This document shows positions 62,415 through 64,000 of a stretch of DNA of 64,000 nucleotides, in pieces. The DNA is from Chryseobacterium nakagawai (GTDB taxonomy: Bacteria; Bacteroidota; Bacteroidia; Flavobacteriales; Weeksellaceae), in the NCBI RefSeq assembly GCF_900637665.1, contig NZ_LR134386.1, positions 1,480,501 through 1,544,500 of the forward strand, given 5' to 3'. Within the stretch, counting starts at the first letter, position 1; every line of letters starts with the position of its first letter. Under the pieces are notes generated by a model. That model did no database searches. It saw nothing but the letters and a program-made list of their open reading frames with translations, and was not told the DNA's origin. The translations under genes and the position numbers were made by a program.

Positions 62415-64000
62415 ATGAATAAAAATACCTCGAATTCCGAAAAGATTTCGGAGAATCATATTCCTGGAATCAACCGTGTGGTGAAGCTGGATATCGTGAT
62501 TGAAGGCAAAATACTCAAACATTTCAAACACTTCCGCTTACAGCAGAGTGTAAAGAAACACCATAATTTTGAATTGACATTGGCACATGATACCTTAGAT
62601 GGGGTACAAAACCATGATCTGGAAGAAGCTCAGCAGTTTTTAGGAAAACGTTTGACTGTAGTTTTTAAATATAAAGATGTAGAAGGAAGCCCTGAAAGAA
62701 CTTTTGTAGGGGTTATTACAAAAGTAGGATTCAGTCAGGAAAATCACAGTCTTGGAAATATTGTCCTGAAAGGATACAGCCCCACCATTCTTTTGGATGC
62801 TGCTCCTCATACCCAAAGTTTTGGGGGTGACCAGCCTGTCAATATGGGAATTATTGCTACCGACGTTATAAAACAAGGGATCGAAAACAGTAAATTTGAT
62901 GTAAAAGTGAATGCTAAAGCATCTGCTCAGATTCTTTACAGTTCCCAATACAACGAGACCCACTACAATTATCTTTGCAGAATGGCAGAAGCTTATGGTG
63001 AGCAATTCTTTTATGACGGTGAAATCCTTCATTTCGGAAATATGCCGCCTCAAAATAAAGCTGTAGAACTCATCTATGGAAGCAATGTTTCTGATATTAA
63101 TGTAGAAATGAAAGCTGTTCATATCAAACCTCGATTTTATGGATATAACAGCAGTTCCAATACGAAACTTATTTCAGGAGAAACTCCCATTAAACATGTA
63201 GGAAATCTGGCAAAAACAGCCTATCAGAATAACGATAAAATCTTTAAGACTCCATCATTGCAGGTTGCTCCTATAAAGGCAGCCACCGATATGGACGTGG
63301 TGATTTCTCAAACCAGTACTGCCGGAAGCAGGGCGGTTGATGTTTTTACCGTTTCAGGAGGGACTACCATCCCGTTTTTACATCCGGGATGTGTTGCGGA
63401 CATCAAAATGCGGAAAACCGACAGTAATCAAACCTCTTATTTTACCAAACTGATGGTCACAGAAGTGACTCATGAAGTAGATACACTGGGGCGTTATAAA
63501 GGAAGGTTTGAGGCGATCGCTTCAGATACAGGGTATATTCCGACTCCGGATTTTACACTGCCCATTGCAGAACCTCAGATCGCAACAGTTATATCCAATA
63601 CAGATCCGCTGGGGCAGGGAAGAGTTACCGTAAGATTCGATTGGCAGCTGAATGATACTACCAATTTTATACGAATGATGGCTCCCGATGCCGGAGGAAC
63701 AGATCAGATCACTCAAAACAGAGGATATGTAGCCATCCCTGAAGTAGGAGATCAGGTAATGGTAGGTTTTGTACACAATCACCCGGACCGTCCTTTTGTC
63801 ATGGGCGGAATGTTTCATGGTGGTACAGCTATGGGAGGTGGTGTGGATAATCACTTAAAATCCATACAGACAAGAAGTGGAATCCGGGTTTTGATGAATG
63901 ATGCTGAAGGAAGTGTTACCATCATTGATCCTAGTGGAAATAATTATTTCATGGATGGAAAAGGAAATATCATCGTGACAGCTCCAAAGAATATGACATT
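62415..64000 (+). CDS. vgrG: VgrG/TssI spike protein, 3' end beyond window edge
   Basis: I translated this rightward frame by hand from ATG 62415 (MNKNTSNSEKIS); it stays open to the end of the window, giving about 528 codons. It shows the gp27/gp5-like layout of VgrG: the tail-hub part in residues ~20-350 (LRHH-type first strand, AEAYGEQFFYDGEILHFGN near 190-210), then an OB-fold/gp5 part near 400-470 (DPLGQGRVTVRFDWQ; GYVAIPEVGDQVMVGFVHNHPDRPFVMGGMFHG), a strong VgrG mark, and the start of the beta-helix repeat (SGNNYFMDGKGNI). Any C-terminal effector domain would lie outside. Small lipoprotein and baseplate genes may follow. Confidence 0.92.
   Translation, partial: MNKNTSNSEKISENHIPGINRVVKLDIVIEGKILKHFKHFRLQQSVKKHHNFELTLAHDTLDGVQNHDLEEAQQFLGKRLTVVFKYKDVEGSPERTFVGVITKVGFSQENHSLGNIVLKGYSPTILLDAAPHTQSFGGDQPVNMGIIATDVIKQGIENSKFDVKVNAKASAQILYSSQYNETHYNYLCRMAEAYGEQFFYDGEILHFGNMPPQNKAVELIYGSNVSDINVEMKAVHIKPRFYGYNSSSNTKLISGETPIKHVGNLAKTAYQNNDKIFKTPSLQVAPIKAATDMDVVISQTSTAGSRAVDVFTVSGGTTIPFLHPGCVADIKMRKTDSNQTSYFTKLMVTEVTHEVDTLGRYKGRFEAIASDTGYIPTPDFTLPIAEPQIATVISNTDPLGQGRVTVRFDWQLNDTTNFIRMMAPDAGGTDQITQNRGYVAIPEVGDQVMVGFVHNHPDRPFVMGGMFHGGTAMGGGVDNHLKSIQTRSGIRVLMNDAEGSVTIIDPSGNNYFMDGKGNIIVTAPKNMT

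Noticed and set aside
62640..63122. 160-codon leftward frame inside vgrG
   Set aside because: Antisense shadow of the VgrG reading frame; its amino-acid mix has no family signal.

Overview
The window looks like chromosomal DNA of a Weeksellaceae flavobacterium, most likely Chryseobacterium or a close relative (Bacteroidota). This rests on AT-rich DNA, promoters of the Bacteroidota TTTG...TAnnTTTG type, a gldD homologue, type VI secretion proteins of the Bacteroidota T6SSiii kind, several lipoproteins starting with SC-K/D-rich sequences, and gene content I associate with that genus. No rRNA, tRNA, CRISPR array, IS transposase or prophage was seen. Coding density is normal and most gene pairs are separated by clear hairpin terminators.

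Left part (1-16 kb): a NarL-type two-component pair runs off the left edge. It is followed by a small lipoprotein and a membrane fatty acid desaturase bracketed by two near-identical terminators, tyrS, an ECF sigma factor, lipA, an AraC regulator divergent from an MFS exporter, a tandem-repeat MVL-type mannan-binding lectin, a SpoIIAA-like protein, an FAD oxidoreductase, and a leftward group of vWA, MuiA-like and SIMPL proteins. Middle left (17-28 kb): a LytS-type histidine kinase and a LytTR response regulator enclose a secreted protein and two small membrane proteins (DUF4386 and DUF6326 types). Then come a Blc-like lipocalin, CinA and a 1132-residue GH18-like/NodB/GT2 fusion for polysaccharide work at the envelope.

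Middle (28-44 kb): three tandem M13 zinc metallopeptidases (two secreted, one lipoprotein), then the T6SSiii sheath genes tssB-tssC with a small lipoprotein and a divergent protein of unknown function, then mutY, gldD, a PfkB sugar or nucleoside kinase, a SurA-like periplasmic isomerase and a nitronate monooxygenase-like enzyme. Right (44-64 kb): an Lrp regulator, a hydrolase, an HD-type phosphohydrolase, a rhodanese, queG, a TIGR02117 membrane protein, a complete RND efflux operon (adaptor, pump, outer-membrane channel), a 55-residue bacteriocin-like peptide with a double-glycine leader, a cold-shock-domain protein, an SDR, lgt, a NodB deacetylase, a VIT1/CCC1 transporter, and finally the T6SSiii tube protein (Hcp/TssD) with a VgrG spike cut by the right edge.

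The most notable points are the split of the T6SSiii genes into two sites about 23.6 kb apart, the unannotated bacteriocin-like peptide, the lectin, the M13 triplication with one drifting copy, and several families of intergenic inverted or dispersed repeats (near 6.5, 8.4, 16.3, 17.4, 32.6 and 50.2 kb). I did not find a system that I can call new with confidence; the best candidates are listed as findings.
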